64,000 nt of DNA. Source: Rhizorhapis sp036570425. Its GTDB lineage: Bacteria; Pseudomonadota; Alphaproteobacteria; Sphingomonadales; Sphingomonadaceae. Below are positions 6,831-16,817 of the stretch, piece by piece (position 1 is the first letter of the stretch; the number at the start of each line of letters is the position of its first letter). The notes beneath the pieces are model-generated. The model saw only the letters and a program-made list of their open reading frames with translations. It did not search any database and was not told where the DNA came from. The stretch lies in contig DATCYF010000006.1 of assembly GCA_036570425.1 (NCBI GenBank), positions 1-64,000 of the forward strand, written 5' to 3'. The translations under genes were made by a program, and so were the position numbers.

Positions 6831-8384
6831 ATGATATTTGGCCGCGTAAAGTCGTTAGACGCAATTCTGGCCACCGCAGAGCGAAAGTCGTTGAATCGCT
6901 CGCTGGGCGCTTTTCAACTGACCATGTTGGGGATCGGTGCGGTAATCGGAACCGGCATTTTCGTGCTGACGGCGGAGGCTGCGCAAAAGGCGGGGCCTGG
7001 CATGATGCTTTCCTTCACGATCGCTGGCGCCGTATGTGCGGTCGCGGCGCTGTGTTATGCGGAAATGGCCGCGATGGTCCCCGTATCGGGATCGGCCTAT
7101 ACATACAGCTATGCCGTAATGGGTGAACTTGTAGCTTGGCTGGTGGGCTGGGCACTGATCCTTGAATATGCCGTGGCGGCGGGTGCCGTGTCGGTGGGCT
7201 GGTCAGGCTATGTCGTCGGCCTGGTTGAAAATGCCTTTGCCATCGATATCCCCCATATGCTTGTGCGTGGGCCTTTTGATGGTGGAGTGATCAACCTGCC
7301 CGCCATGGGGATTGCCGGTCTTGTCACCTGGCTGTTGGTCATCGGCACGCGAGAGAGCGCCACGGTGAACGCAGTGTTGGTGGTGATCAAGATTGCGGCG
7401 CTTTCCCTCTTCGTCGCGTTGGCGCTGCCTGTGATGAACATGGAGCAGTTCACGCCCTTCGCGCCGCTTGGCTTCTCAGGAATTTCGGCCGCGGCGGCAT
7501 CCATCTTCTTTGCTTATGTGGGTTTCGACGCCGTATCGACGGCAGCGGAGGAGACAAAGAATCCGCAGCGGAATATGCCGATTGGCCTTATCGGTTCGCT
7601 GAGTATCTGCACCATTTTTTACATGCTCGTCGCGGCCGGCGTGATCGGCAGCGTAGGAGCGCAGCCCGTAAGCGGACCTGCGGGTGAAGCGCTGAATCCG
7701 GGCAGCGTTGAACTGGCGCATGCCTGTGCAGCCATTCAAGAGGCGGCAGTCGGCTGTTCGAAGGAAGCGCTCGCCTGGACATTGCGGGAGATCGGCTGGA
7801 CCCAGATCGGGAATCTCATCGGACTTGCCGCGGGCCTGGCGCTGCCATCCGTTATCCTGATGATGATGTTCGGACAGACCCGCATCTTTTTCGTGATGAG
7901 CCGGGACGGACTGCTTCCGGAAGTCTTTTCGAAAGTGCATCCAAAATTCCACACGCCTTATGTCATTACAATATTGACGGGCATTTTTGTATCGCTGTTC
8001 GCCGCATTTTTCCCGGTTGGGAAGCTGGCTGACATTTCCAATTCCGGTACGCTGTTCGCCTTCGCCGCAGTGTCGGTCGCCGTTATGATGCTGCGCAAGA
8101 CCGATCCGCATCGGCGCCGTCCTTTCCGCACACCGGGCCTTTATTTTACTGCTCCAGTCGCGATCGCGGGCTGCATTTATCTCTTCTTCAGCCTGTCGGA
8201 CAGCACGAAGCTGATGTTCGTTCTCTGGGCTGTCATCGGCCTGTTCGTCTACTTCTTGTACAGCTACCGTAAGAGCCATGTCGGGCGCGGTATTGTGGAG
8301 ACGCATGAAGAGGACAGCGGCATTCCGCCGCAGCCTGTGCCGCCTCTCCCCGGGGCACATACGCCGGGCGGGGAGGACGCCTGA
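6831..8384 (+). CDS. APC superfamily amino acid permease
   Basis: A 517-residue inner-membrane transporter with about 12 or more transmembrane segments. The first helix carries GIGAVIGTGIFVLT (about 34-47), the unwound substrate-binding helix of the APC fold, and the FFAYVGFDAVSTAAEETKNP block (about 225-245) is typical of cationic amino acid transporter-like members. A soluble loop of about 50 residues with two Cys lies near 280-320. An AAGGA sequence precedes the ATG. Substrate cannot be told from the sequence. It is convergent with the MFS gene, with only 18 bp between. Confidence 0.9.
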   Translation: MIFGRVKSLDAILATAERKSLNRSLGAFQLTMLGIGAVIGTGIFVLTAEAAQKAGPGMMLSFTIAGAVCAVAALCYAEMAAMVPVSGSAYTYSYAVMGELVAWLVGWALILEYAVAAGAVSVGWSGYVVGLVENAFAIDIPHMLVRGPFDGGVINLPAMGIAGLVTWLLVIGTRESATVNAVLVVIKIAALSLFVALALPVMNMEQFTPFAPLGFSGISAAAASIFFAYVGFDAVSTAAEETKNPQRNMPIGLIGSLSICTIFYMLVAAGVIGSVGAQPVSGPAGEALNPGSVELAHACAAIQEAAVGCSKEALAWTLREIGWTQIGNLIGLAAGLALPSVILMMMFGQTRIFFVMSRDGLLPEVFSKVHPKFHTPYVITILTGIFVSLFAAFFPVGKLADISNSGTLFAFAAVSVAVMMLRKTDPHRRRPFRTPGLYFTAPVAIAGCIYLFFSLSDSTKLMFVLWAVIGLFVYFLYSYRKSHVGRGIVETHEEDSGIPPQPVPPLPGAHTPGGEDA

Positions 8385-8402
8385 AGCTGATCGGGCCGCC
8401 TT

Positions 8403-9674
8403 TCAGCGATAGGGCGCGGGAATTTTTGGAAGGTGGGGCCGCGTGAAAAGCTTACCACGCTCCGCCCACAAAACGATCAGAAGCGCGCTGCCGCCACATA
8501 GCAGGAAGCCCAGAGCGAGCGGAACGGTCGTGCCATTGAACTGCGCGCCAATCACAGCGCCGATCAGCGTTGAAACGAGCGTGGTAAGACACGCCTGAAA
8601 GGACGAAGCTGCGCCGGCGCCCCGGGCGAATGGCTCCATCGAAATTGAACCGAAATTGGAGCCCGTAAAAGCGAAGGCCAGCATGGTCGCGGCCTGAAGG
8701 GCGCAAAATGACCAGGCGTTTTCGAATCCCGCAGTGGCGATTGCGACATGGACGCCGGAGAGCAGGATAAAAATGATGAGCGAACCCTGGCTCAGCCGTC
8801 GCGCCCCTATTCTTTCCACCAGCCGACTGTTGAAGAAGCTGCCTACGGCCATGAAACCGGCGATGCCGGCGAAGGCATAGGAGAACAGTTGCGGCAATTT
8901 GAACACGTCGAAAAATATCTGCTGGACGGAGGTGATGAAGCCCACCAGCGCACCCATGGCGATGCCTGCCGCCACCATATAACCAAAAGCGCTCCGATTG
9001 GTGATGATATTCGCGAAGGTCGCACCAATGTCAGACAGGCTGATGCCGATGCGGTTTTCAGGCGTCAGGGTTTCCGGCAGCCGAAATGCGACCCATCCCG
9101 TAATCAGAGCGCCTATCAGCAGCAGTGCGCCAAAAATCCATCGCCAGTTGGCAAAATAGAGGATGACTTGACCGAAGGTTGGAGCGAGGACCGGCACGAT
9201 CATGAAGACGATGAAGATTGTCGACATGATGCTGGCCATCCGATCGCCGATATACCGATCCCGCACGATGCTGATCGCTACGACGCGTGTGGCGGCGGCG
9301 AAAAATCCGGCTGCCGCCCTGCCCCCGAGCATCATCGGAAAACTTTGCGCCAGCGCGCAGAACAGCGTGGAAAGAAGATAAAGTGCGAGCGTGACCAACA
9401 ACACCGGCTTGCGGCCATAGCGGTCGGAGAGTGATCCGTAGAATAACGATCCGATGCCCAATCCCAGGAAATAGCTGCTGATGATCCATTGGCGCTCGTT
9501 TTCCCCGATTATGCCAAGCGCTTTGCCCATTGCGGGAAGTGCCGGCAGCATCGGATCGATCGACAACGCATTGAGCGCCATCATTGTGGCGATCAGCATG
9601 ATGAATTCAGGAAATCCCAGCGGGAATTCCGTATCGGGCGTCTTGCCGTCGTGTGTGGTTGTACCCTGCTCCAT
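8403..9674 (-). CDS. MFS drug-resistance transporter, Bcr/CflA family
   Basis: A 423-residue, 12-helix major facilitator protein expected to export drugs or metabolites by proton antiport. The loop between helices 2 and 3 has motif A as GSLSDRYGRKP (about 80-90), and helix 1 holds the SIDPMLPALP pattern usual in Bcr/CflA transporters. A short charged N-terminal tail precedes helix 1. It lies 88 bp downstream of the HAD phosphatase gene on the same strand. Substrate is unknown. Confidence 0.9.
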   Translation of the reverse strand: MEQGTTTHDGKTPDTEFPLGFPEFIMLIATMMALNALSIDPMLPALPAMGKALGIIGENERQWIISSYFLGLGIGSLFYGSLSDRYGRKPVLLVTLALYLLSTLFCALAQSFPMMLGGRAAAGFFAAATRVVAISIVRDRYIGDRMASIMSTIFIVFMIVPVLAPTFGQVILYFANWRWIFGALLLIGALITGWVAFRLPETLTPENRIGISLSDIGATFANIITNRSAFGYMVAAGIAMGALVGFITSVQQIFFDVFKLPQLFSYAFAGIAGFMAVGSFFNSRLVERIGARRLSQGSLIIFILLSGVHVAIATAGFENAWSFCALQAATMLAFAFTGSNFGSISMEPFARGAGAASSFQACLTTLVSTLIGAVIGAQFNGTTVPLALGFLLCGGSALLIVLWAERGKLFTRPHLPKIPAPYR

Positions 9675-9762
9675 CGCAGGGCCTATGGCCTGCGTGGGCT
9701 GAAAGTTCCAGTGGAAAGTCCGCGCTCTTCAGACGAGCTTCCGGCGCTGTTCACCACTGCAT

Positions 9763-10434
9763 TCACGCCCAATGAAACTGCTGCCACCCCCGCTCCCGCG
9801 CCAGTTTGGCGAGCGGTGGATGGGGGTTCGCCGCATAAGCTTCATCAGCGAAGTCCAGCATCGGCGCGTCCGACACATGATCGGAATAAGCGCGGATATG
9901 GCTGTTTGCACGGATTACGCCTTTTCCGGCCATCCAGTCCTGAATCATCCGCAGCTTGGCCACGTCGTAGCAGTTTTCGCCTGCGATGCGTGCGCGGACA
10001 TAGTCAAGGTCTTGACCCAGATGATCCGTTGCAATGACCGCATCAAAGCCCAGCCGTGCCGCTATGGCTTCGACATATAGCCGGTAGGATGCTGTGGCGA
10101 GAACCAGTGTATAGCCCTCTGCCCGGTCGCTGGCGATCTGATCCAGCGCGCCTTTCCGCACGTTCTTTGCCATAACCTTGTCGGCATAGCTTTCGATATG
10201 CGGCTGCAATCTAGCGCGTCGGACATTTGGTCCGATCATCAGCGCCTGATTGATTTCCTTGAGCTTCTTGCGGGGAATGAGCCGCAGAACATAGGCCAGC
10301 ATGATGAAGGGAATGACAAGAGCGAAAACCAGACGCCAAGGCGCCATATGCGCGCTGACGTGCAACAGGAACGGCGTATAGGTCCCCGAAATCGTAATCG
10401 TACGATCCATATCGTAAATGGCGAGTCTGGTCAC
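9763..10434 (-). CDS. HAD-IB family phosphatase
   Basis: A 223-residue haloacid-dehalogenase hydrolase of the SerB-like IB class. Motif I is YDMDRTIT (Asp8 nucleophile, Asp10 acid/base), motif II is ATAS near 110, and motif IV is SDHVSDAPML near 190. A hydrophobic stretch in the cap region (about 37-58, LVFALVIPFIMLAYVLRLIP) suggests membrane contact, as in several HAD-IB proteins of this type. The start is taken at a GTG (10434) preceded by a GGGG motif; the frame is open 33 codons upstream but not family-like. It is divergent from the mla operon across 99 bp. Substrate unknown; phosphoserine or a lipid phosphate are possibilities. Confidence 0.82.
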   Translation of the reverse strand: MTRLAIYDMDRTITISGTYTPFLLHVSAHMAPWRLVFALVIPFIMLAYVLRLIPRKKLKEINQALMIGPNVRRARLQPHIESYADKVMAKNVRKGALDQIASDRAEGYTLVLATASYRLYVEAIAARLGFDAVIATDHLGQDLDYVRARIAGENCYDVAKLRMIQDWMAGKGVIRANSHIRAYSDHVSDAPMLDFADEAYAANPHPPLAKLARERGWQQFHWA

Positions 10435-10533
10435 TGGCAGGCCCCGATTTTCCGTCTCATTACTGTGCCTTGAACATGAATATGCCGCTTTACGCTTGCC
10501 GTGCCATCGATAATATCCCACTGTCCACCGCAA

Positions 10534-11643
10534 ATGATGAAGCAGGCCGATTATTACGAGGACGTGACGGACGAAGGCCGAATTATTCGGCTGACCGGCA
10601 ATTTATCCCTCGCGTGCCTGGGGGAACTGCCTGATCGCCTGACGGCATTGCCGGACGACGTCGCTGCGCTCGATCTCAGCGGCGTAGAGCATATTGACAC
10701 GATTGGTGCCTGGCTGATCCACCGGACGGCGCGCGACCGGGACGTGCGGATATCGGGTGCGAACGCGGACGCTAAAAGGCTGATCGAAGTCGTGGGAAAA
10801 GCCGGGCAAACGGTCGACGTGCGCCGCCCCTATGTCACACCTTTCCGCAGAGTGCTCGGCGAAATTGGAGAGGCCACCATCACGGCCGGCCAGACGTTGG
10901 GCGGATTGCTTGGCTTCTTTGGCGCTACGTTGATCGCGGCATGGAATGTCATGCGTCACCCCCGGCGCTTTCGGATCAACGCGGTGGTGCAGCGCTTCGA
11001 AGTGGTCGGTGTTTCGGCCCTGGGCATCATCGGCCTCATGAGTTTCCTGATCGGCATCGTCATTGCGCAGCAGGGTGCGGTGCAGCTCCGCCAGTTCGGT
11101 GCCGAGGTGCTGACAATCAACCTGGTCGGCCGGATCACCTTTCGCGAACTGGGCGTGCTGATGACGGCCATCATGGTCGCGGGACGCTCCGGCTCTGCCT
11201 TTGCGGCACAGCTTGGCACCATGAAATTGACCGAAGAAATCGATGCGATGCGCACGATTGGCGTGTCTCCCATGGAAGCGCTCGTCCTGCCGCGCACATT
11301 GGCCGCGATCGTAATGATGCCGCTTCTCGGTTTCTATGCCTCGGTAATCGCCATTATCGGCGGAGGCTTTCTCTGCGCCGTTTCGCTGGATATCCCGCCC
11401 ATAACCTTCATCCAGCGGTTACGTGAGGTGGTGCCAATCACAGATTTGTATGTTGGATTGGTGAAGGCGCCCGTTTTCGGGATGATCATCGCCATTTCGG
11501 GCTGTTTCCAGGGCATGCAGGTCGAAGGGAATGCGGAAGAAGTGGGCCTGCGAACCACCGCCGCCGTTGTGCAGGCGATTTTCCTGGTGATCGTGCTCGA
11601 CTCCTTTTTCGCCGTTTTCTTCACCTGGATCGGCTGGGTATGA
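10534..11643 (+). CDS. mlaE: MlaE-type permease with N-terminal STAS domain
   Basis: Permease of the ABC transporter that moves phospholipids between inner and outer membrane. Residues about 1-95 form a STAS-like domain (LTGNLSLACLGELP, LDLSGVEHIDTIGAW), the part that is a separate protein, MlaB, in E. coli. The rest is the MlaE fold with five or six helices and the conserved VGRITFRELGVLMTAIMVAGRSG region. The start at 10534 or the adjacent ATG at 10537 is not resolved by a ribosome binding site. It overlaps the ATPase gene by 4 bases (ATGA). Confidence 0.92.
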   Translation: MMKQADYYEDVTDEGRIIRLTGNLSLACLGELPDRLTALPDDVAALDLSGVEHIDTIGAWLIHRTARDRDVRISGANADAKRLIEVVGKAGQTVDVRRPYVTPFRRVLGEIGEATITAGQTLGGLLGFFGATLIAAWNVMRHPRRFRINAVVQRFEVVGVSALGIIGLMSFLIGIVIAQQGAVQLRQFGAEVLTINLVGRITFRELGVLMTAIMVAGRSGSAFAAQLGTMKLTEEIDAMRTIGVSPMEALVLPRTLAAIVMMPLLGFYASVIAIIGGGFLCAVSLDIPPITFIQRLREVVPITDLYVGLVKAPVFGMIIAISGCFQGMQVEGNAEEVGLRTTAAVVQAIFLVIVLDSFFAVFFTWIGWV

Positions 11644-12527
11644 CGGAAGAAGAACAGGTCGCTGTCGACGAGGAACGGATCGCGCAGGCGATGCAGGATA
11701 ATGATGTCGCGATCTGTGTGCGCGGCCTGCGCAACAGTTTTGGCGATCAGGTCGTGCATGAACATCTGGATCTCGACGTGCGCCGGGGAGAGATTCTGGG
11801 TGTGGTCGGCGGATCGGGCACGGGCAAATCCGTGCTGATGCGTTCGATCATTGGCCTTCAGGTTCCCGATGAAGGGGAAATCGAGGTTTTCGGCCAGCCG
11901 ATGATAGGGCGGGCGGACGAGGAGGCGCTCGCCATTCGCAAGCGTTGGGGCGTGTTGTTTCAGGGTGGAGCATTGTTTTCGACGCTGACCGTAGCAGAAA
12001 ATATTGAAGTGCCGCTGCGCGAATATTATCCGAAGCTTGATCCCCAACTGCGTGACGAAATCGCCTCCTACAAGGTGCGAATGGCGGGATTGCCCGCCGA
12101 TGCGGGACCTAAATTTCCTGCCGAGCTTTCAGGAGGAATGAGAAAACGTGCCGGATTGGCCCGCGCCCTAGCGCTTGATCCGGATCTCTTGTTTCTGGAC
12201 GAGCCGACGGCGGGGCTGGATCCTATTGGCGCTGCTGCTTTCGATCACCAGACGAAAGAACTGCAGCGCACGCTGGGTCTTACCGTATTCCTCATCACGC
12301 ATGATCTGGACACGCTTTATGCAATTTGCGACCGGGTCGCCGTGATTGCCGACAAGCGAGTGATTGCCGTGGGAACGATCGACGAATTGCTGGCGACCGA
12401 TCATCCCTGGATACAGGAATATTTCAATGGACCGCGTAGCCGGGCCGCGAAGGCTTCGTTGCGCGGGCGGGAAGTGGACTCGGACGGCAACGCCGGTCAT
12501 AAGCAGCCGCAAGACAGTGAGGACTGA
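11640..12527 (+). CDS. mlaF: MlaF-type ABC transporter ATP-binding protein
   Basis: ATPase of the Mla lipid transporter. The 295-residue protein has Walker A GGSGTGKS, the Q-loop LFQGGALFSTLTV typical of MlaF, signature LSGGMRKRAGLARA and Walker B LLFLDEPTAGLDP with the switch His in ITHDLDT. An acidic N-terminal extension of about 20 residues and a charged, likely disordered C-terminal tail of about 30 residues lie outside the core. It is coupled to the permease upstream and shares one base with the mlaD start downstream (TGATG). Confidence 0.94.
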   Translation: MTEEEQVAVDEERIAQAMQDNDVAICVRGLRNSFGDQVVHEHLDLDVRRGEILGVVGGSGTGKSVLMRSIIGLQVPDEGEIEVFGQPMIGRADEEALAIRKRWGVLFQGGALFSTLTVAENIEVPLREYYPKLDPQLRDEIASYKVRMAGLPADAGPKFPAELSGGMRKRAGLARALALDPDLLFLDEPTAGLDPIGAAAFDHQTKELQRTLGLTVFLITHDLDTLYAICDRVAVIADKRVIAVGTIDELLATDHPWIQEYFNGPRSRAAKASLRGREVDSDGNAGHKQPQDSED

Positions 12528-13492
12528 TGGAAACGCGATCCAATCATATTCTGGTCGGCAGCGTGGTGCTGGCGTTGGTGGCAGCGGTAATCATCGCTGC
12601 CTTCTGGTTCTCGCGCCTCGCGAGTGGGGAGGAAAAAGAATATGACATCTACTTCCAACAGTCGGTGAATGGCCTTGCCAAAGGATCAGGCGTCACCTTT
12701 TCCGGTGTTCCGTCCGGTCAGGTGAAGGAAATCCAACTTTGGAAGAAGGACCCCAGTTTCGTTCGCGTCCGCATCTCCGTCAAGGAGGATGTGCCGGTGT
12801 TGCAGGGCACGACTGCGACGATACAGGGCGTGGGCTTCACCGGCGTTTCGGAAATCCAGTTGGATGGGGCGGTTAAAGGCGCGCCCCCCATTGCCTGCCC
12901 GCTCGATAACATACGCTCGGCATGTCCGGACGGCGTGCCCGTCATCCCCACCAAGCCGGGGGCGTTGGGCGAACTGCTCAACAACGCGCCCCTATTGCTC
13001 GAGCGGCTGACCACTCTCACGGAGCGGCTTACGGAACTGCTCTCTGACCGTAATCAGGCCAGTATTGCAGGGATATTGGATAATGTGGAAGACCTGACCA
13101 AGGCATTGGCGGACAGGGGCCCGGAAATCGCCGCCACATTGGCGCAAACGCGGATCGCAATTCAACAGGCCGGTGATGCGGCCGAACAGATTGGTCAACT
13201 GGCAGGAACGACTAACGATATTCTGGACAAGGAGGGCCGACCGCTTATGGCCGATCTGCGCAAGACTGTCGCAACGGCGCAGCGCAGCATGGAAAATCTG
13301 GATGCGGCGATCTCCGAGGTGCAGCCAGGGCTGCATAAATTCTCGACCAGCACCATGCCTGAAGTGGACCTGCTGGTCCGCGACCTGCGCACCATGTCCA
13401 AATCGCTGAGCGGTGTGGCCGAAAAGCTTGACAAGCAGGGTGCCGGTTCGTTGGTGGGATCGCCAAAATTGCCGGATTACAAGCCGAAATGA
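12527..13492 (+). CDS. mlaD: MlaD/MCE-domain lipid-binding protein
   Basis: A 321-residue periplasmic substrate-binding component anchored by one N-terminal helix (about 7-30). The MCE domain follows at about 38-118 (SVNGLAKGSGVTFSGVPSGQ). The C-terminal half is a long helical region (about 150-300), far longer than in E. coli MlaD, so the protein resembles the extended MCE type that may form a needle or span part of the periplasm. Start overlaps the mlaF stop, and its stop overlaps the next start. Confidence 0.93.
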   Translation: METRSNHILVGSVVLALVAAVIIAAFWFSRLASGEEKEYDIYFQQSVNGLAKGSGVTFSGVPSGQVKEIQLWKKDPSFVRVRISVKEDVPVLQGTTATIQGVGFTGVSEIQLDGAVKGAPPIACPLDNIRSACPDGVPVIPTKPGALGELLNNAPLLLERLTTLTERLTELLSDRNQASIAGILDNVEDLTKALADRGPEIAATLAQTRIAIQQAGDAAEQIGQLAGTTNDILDKEGRPLMADLRKTVATAQRSMENLDAAISEVQPGLHKFSTSTMPEVDLLVRDLRTMSKSLSGVAEKLDKQGAGSLVGSPKLPDYKPK

Positions 13493-14082
13493 GGTTTCAT
13501 ATGCGCCTATCGCTCCTGCCCCTTCTGCTGCTCACTCCGCTTTCGGCCTGCATCAGCTTTGGCGGGAAGGCCCCTGATCAGCTTCTGTCGCTGACAGCGG
13601 AGAGCAGCCTTCCGGCCGGAACCGTGCGGAATGTCGCAGTGGGGGCGGGGCTAGTGGTAGCCGTGCCTGAAACACCCCGGAAGATCGACACATACCGGGT
13701 CGCGGTGCAAGTGGACGAGACGTCCATTGCCTATGTGGCCGACACGCAATGGGTCGATCGGCCCGGCCGCCTGTTTCAGCGGTTGCTGTCGGAAACTATC
13801 GCTGCGAATACAGGCCGCGTCGTGCTGAATCCGGATCAGTTTTCCGGTGAGCCATCGACCCGGTTGCAAGGCGAATTGATAGACTTCGGCATAGATGCGC
13901 GTTCCAGTCAGGCGGTCGTCACTTACGATGCGATATTGCTGGGGGACAATGGCGCAACGATGACGAAAAGGCGCTTTTCCGCCACGCGCCCCGTCAGCCC
14001 GATAGAGCCCGCCCGTGTAGGCCGGGCGCTCAATGATGCCGCCAATGACGTTGCGGCACAAGTTGCAGTCTGGGTAGGTTAA
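13489..14082 (+). CDS. ABC-type transport auxiliary lipoprotein (PqiC/MlaD-associated type)
   Basis: A 197-residue lipoprotein. Signal peptide with lipobox LSAC places the lipidated Cys at residue 21. The remainder matches the family of auxiliary lipoproteins found behind MCE genes (related to PqiC), with the YRVAVQVDETSIAYVADTQW region near 65-85. It is the last gene of a four-gene run joined by 1-4 base overlaps, which implies it works with the Mla transporter, probably at the outer membrane. An in-frame ATG at 13501 is a possible alternative start. Confidence 0.85.
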   Translation: MRFHMRLSLLPLLLLTPLSACISFGGKAPDQLLSLTAESSLPAGTVRNVAVGAGLVVAVPETPRKIDTYRVAVQVDETSIAYVADTQWVDRPGRLFQRLLSETIAANTGRVVLNPDQFSGEPSTRLQGELIDFGIDARSSQAVVTYDAILLGDNGATMTKRRFSATRPVSPIEPARVGRALNDAANDVAAQVAVWVG

Positions 14083-14122
14083 TCGAATAGAAGGGGAAGA
14101 GGAAGGTGCGACCTCCGCCACA

Positions 14123-16723
14123 CTATCCCAGGCTTTTGCTCACCTGCTCGGTAACATCCTTGGACAGGCCGGGTGTCGTCAGGATACGGTTCAGTTCCGC
14201 CTGCATCATGCCGCCCCGCTGTTCACCATATCGGCGCCAGCGGCCAAGCGGCGGCACAAGACGGGCAGCCGTTTGCGGATTGAGCTTATCGAGCGCAATA
14301 ATGGCGTCGGTCACAAGCCTGTAGCCCTTCCCCGAAATATGATGGAAACCGTACTGATTGGCCGCGAACGCGCCATAAAGCGCCCGCGCACGGTTGGGAT
14401 TGGCGAGCGTGAAGTCCTTGTGCGCGGCAAGCTCGACGATCTGGTCCACGGTATCGTCTCGTGATGCAAGCGCCTGTGTCTGGAACCATTTGTCGAGGAC
14501 CAGAGCATTGTCGTGATAACGATTATAGAAAATATCGAGCGCCGCCACGCGCTCGCTGCTGCGCCCGTTGGACAGCACTGAAAGCGCGCCCTGCCGCTCC
14601 GTCATATTGTCGGCCTGCTCAAACTGCGTAAAGGCGATCTTTGCCGCATCGGCCGTTTCGTTCGCGTTGATATAGGCCAGAGCTGCATTGCGCAGGCGCC
14701 GGGCGCCCTTGGCTGCCGACGATAAGGAAAAGCTATTTGCAGCGGTGCGAGCGTGCACATTGCTCCATTCCTCTTCCAGCCTGCGGCCGATTTTCCGGCG
14801 CAGGCGCTCGCGCGCTGCGTGGATCGCATCGGGATCGACGACGATCATCTGATCGCCCAGGTAGCTTTCGCTGGGCAACGTCACCGCATCGGCAATGAAG
14901 GCATCATCCAACGCTGAATCCATCAACGTCCGGCGAACGGCCTCTATGACAGGCGCGTCGTCGGCGGACTGACCCGTGACGGCAGCCGCGAGCACGTTCA
15001 CCATCAACTGCTGCATCGCCTCATAACGGGCAAAAGGATCATCATCATGCGCGGACAGGAACGCCAGGTCATTCTGGCTGCGGTTGGTGTCTATGATGAC
15101 GGGTGCGGAAAAACCGCGATTGATGGACAGGATCGGCGCGGCGGAGAAGCCATCGAAATGGAATGTCTGCTTCTGATCACTCAGCAGGATCAGTTCCTCG
15201 TTCGGACGGGCATTGCCCTGCGGATCGTAAAGAGCGACGCGCAAAGGCATCACCATCGGCTTTTTTGTGTCCTGTCCCGGTGTGGGAGGGACGGCCTGCT
15301 CCAGCCCCAGGGTAGCACGGCCGCTCTGCGCGTCATGTTCAATCACCGCCTTCACGCGTGGCGTACCGGCCTGCTCATACCAGAGCCGAAATTGTGTGAA
15401 GTCGATACCGCCACCATCCTCCATGGCGCGCACGAAATCCTCGCAAGTGACGGCTTGCCCGTCATGCCGCTCGAAATAAAGGTCAGTGCCCTTGCGGAAA
15501 CGATCCGGCCCCAGCATCAGCGCCATCATCCGGATCAGTTCAGCGCCTTTGTTGTATATCGTGGCGGTGTAGAAATTAGAGATTTCCATATAGGATTCAG
15601 GCCGCACCGGATGGGCGAGCGGGCCGCTGTCCTCCGGGAACTGCGCAGCGCGCAACACGCGCACGTCTTCTATCCGCTTCACCGCCGCTGATCCCATGTC
15701 GGCGGAAAATTGCTGGTCCCGAAAAACCGTAAAGCCTTCCTTCAGGCTGAGCTGGAACCAGTCGCGACAGGTGACGCGATTGCCCGACCAGTTGTGGAAA
15801 TATTCGTGCGCGACCACGCCTTCGACCGCATCATAGTCCGCGTCGGTAGCCGTCTCCGGATCGGCCAGGATATAGCGCGAATTGAAGATATTGAGGCCCT
15901 TGTTCTCCATCGCGCCGAAATTGAAATCGGAAACCGCCACGATATTGAACACATCGAGATCATATTCGCGGCCAAAGGTCTTTTCATCCCAGGCCATGCT
16001 GTTCTTGAGTGCCGTCATGGCGTGACTTGTGCGCGGCAAATCTTCTTCGCGCACCCAGATACCAAGCTGTACCTTGCGTCCGGACATGGTCGTGAAGCTG
16101 TCGCTGTTGACACGCAGGTCGCCTGCCACAATCGCGAAAAGATAGCATGGCTTGGGATAGGGATCGTTCCACTGCGCCCAATGGCGCCCACCGTCCAGAT
16201 CGCCGCCGCCCACTGGATCGCCATTGGCAAGCAGCACCGGGAAGGCGGCCTTGTCTGCTTCCATCCGAACGCTGTAGATGCTCAGTACATCCGGCCTGTC
16301 AGGGAAGAAGGTGATGCGCCGGAAACCTTCGGCCTCGCATTGGGTGCAGAGCAGGCCGCTGCTCGCATAAAGACCCATTAGCCGGGTATTGGCCTGCGGG
16401 CAGAGTTCCACCAGCGTTTCGATCTCATGCGCGTCGCCGGGCAGTTCGATAACCAGCGCGCCCGCCTGCAATGTCCAGCCGTTTTCATCGCGCGCCGAGC
16501 CGTCCACTTTGACGGCCAGCGGCACCAGCCCGTCTCCGTCGAGCCTGAGCGGGCGACTATGGTTGCCATTGCGCACGACCTTCAGCACTGCCTTCACACG
16601 GGTGAGCGCCGGGTCAAGCTGGAACTCCAGCGCAATTTCGGGCACTAGCCAATCGGGCGCGCGATAGTCCTCGCGACGGATCACGGTGGGAGCAGCGGCG
16701 TGGGTGTTATGAATGTCGGCCAT
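14123..16723 (-). CDS. pepN: Aminopeptidase N
   Basis: M1 zinc metallopeptidase that removes N-terminal residues from peptides in the cytoplasm. The 866-residue protein has the exopeptidase motif GAMEN (270-274) and the zinc site HEYFH (306-310) with the third ligand Glu329, in the exact HExxH-x18-E arrangement. Length and the NRVTCRDWFQLSLKEG context fit the proteobacterial PepN branch. It is convergent with the mla operon (40 bp between stops) and divergent from the SDR-type gene at 16818. Confidence 0.97.
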   Translation of the reverse strand: MADIHNTHAAAPTVIRREDYRAPDWLVPEIALEFQLDPALTRVKAVLKVVRNGNHSRPLRLDGDGLVPLAVKVDGSARDENGWTLQAGALVIELPGDAHEIETLVELCPQANTRLMGLYASSGLLCTQCEAEGFRRITFFPDRPDVLSIYSVRMEADKAAFPVLLANGDPVGGGDLDGGRHWAQWNDPYPKPCYLFAIVAGDLRVNSDSFTTMSGRKVQLGIWVREEDLPRTSHAMTALKNSMAWDEKTFGREYDLDVFNIVAVSDFNFGAMENKGLNIFNSRYILADPETATDADYDAVEGVVAHEYFHNWSGNRVTCRDWFQLSLKEGFTVFRDQQFSADMGSAAVKRIEDVRVLRAAQFPEDSGPLAHPVRPESYMEISNFYTATIYNKGAELIRMMALMLGPDRFRKGTDLYFERHDGQAVTCEDFVRAMEDGGGIDFTQFRLWYEQAGTPRVKAVIEHDAQSGRATLGLEQAVPPTPGQDTKKPMVMPLRVALYDPQGNARPNEELILLSDQKQTFHFDGFSAAPILSINRGFSAPVIIDTNRSQNDLAFLSAHDDDPFARYEAMQQLMVNVLAAAVTGQSADDAPVIEAVRRTLMDSALDDAFIADAVTLPSESYLGDQMIVVDPDAIHAARERLRRKIGRRLEEEWSNVHARTAANSFSLSSAAKGARRLRNAALAYINANETADAAKIAFTQFEQADNMTERQGALSVLSNGRSSERVAALDIFYNRYHDNALVLDKWFQTQALASRDDTVDQIVELAAHKDFTLANPNRARALYGAFAANQYGFHHISGKGYRLVTDAIIALDKLNPQTAARLVPPLGRWRRYGEQRGGMMQAELNRILTTPGLSKDVTEQVSKSLG

Positions 16724-16817
16724 GATAATTATCTACGTTGTCCCGGGGCTTGGCACAATAACATGAAATCGGCTTTTCTCCTCCAAAGGCGGGGAGAATG
16801 GCGTTAGGCCTATCCTG

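Noticed and set aside
15047..16381. Long plus-strand frames opposite pepN (15047-15691 and 15710-16381)
   Set aside because: They lie wholly inside pepN, whose GAMEN and HExxH motifs are intact on the other strand.
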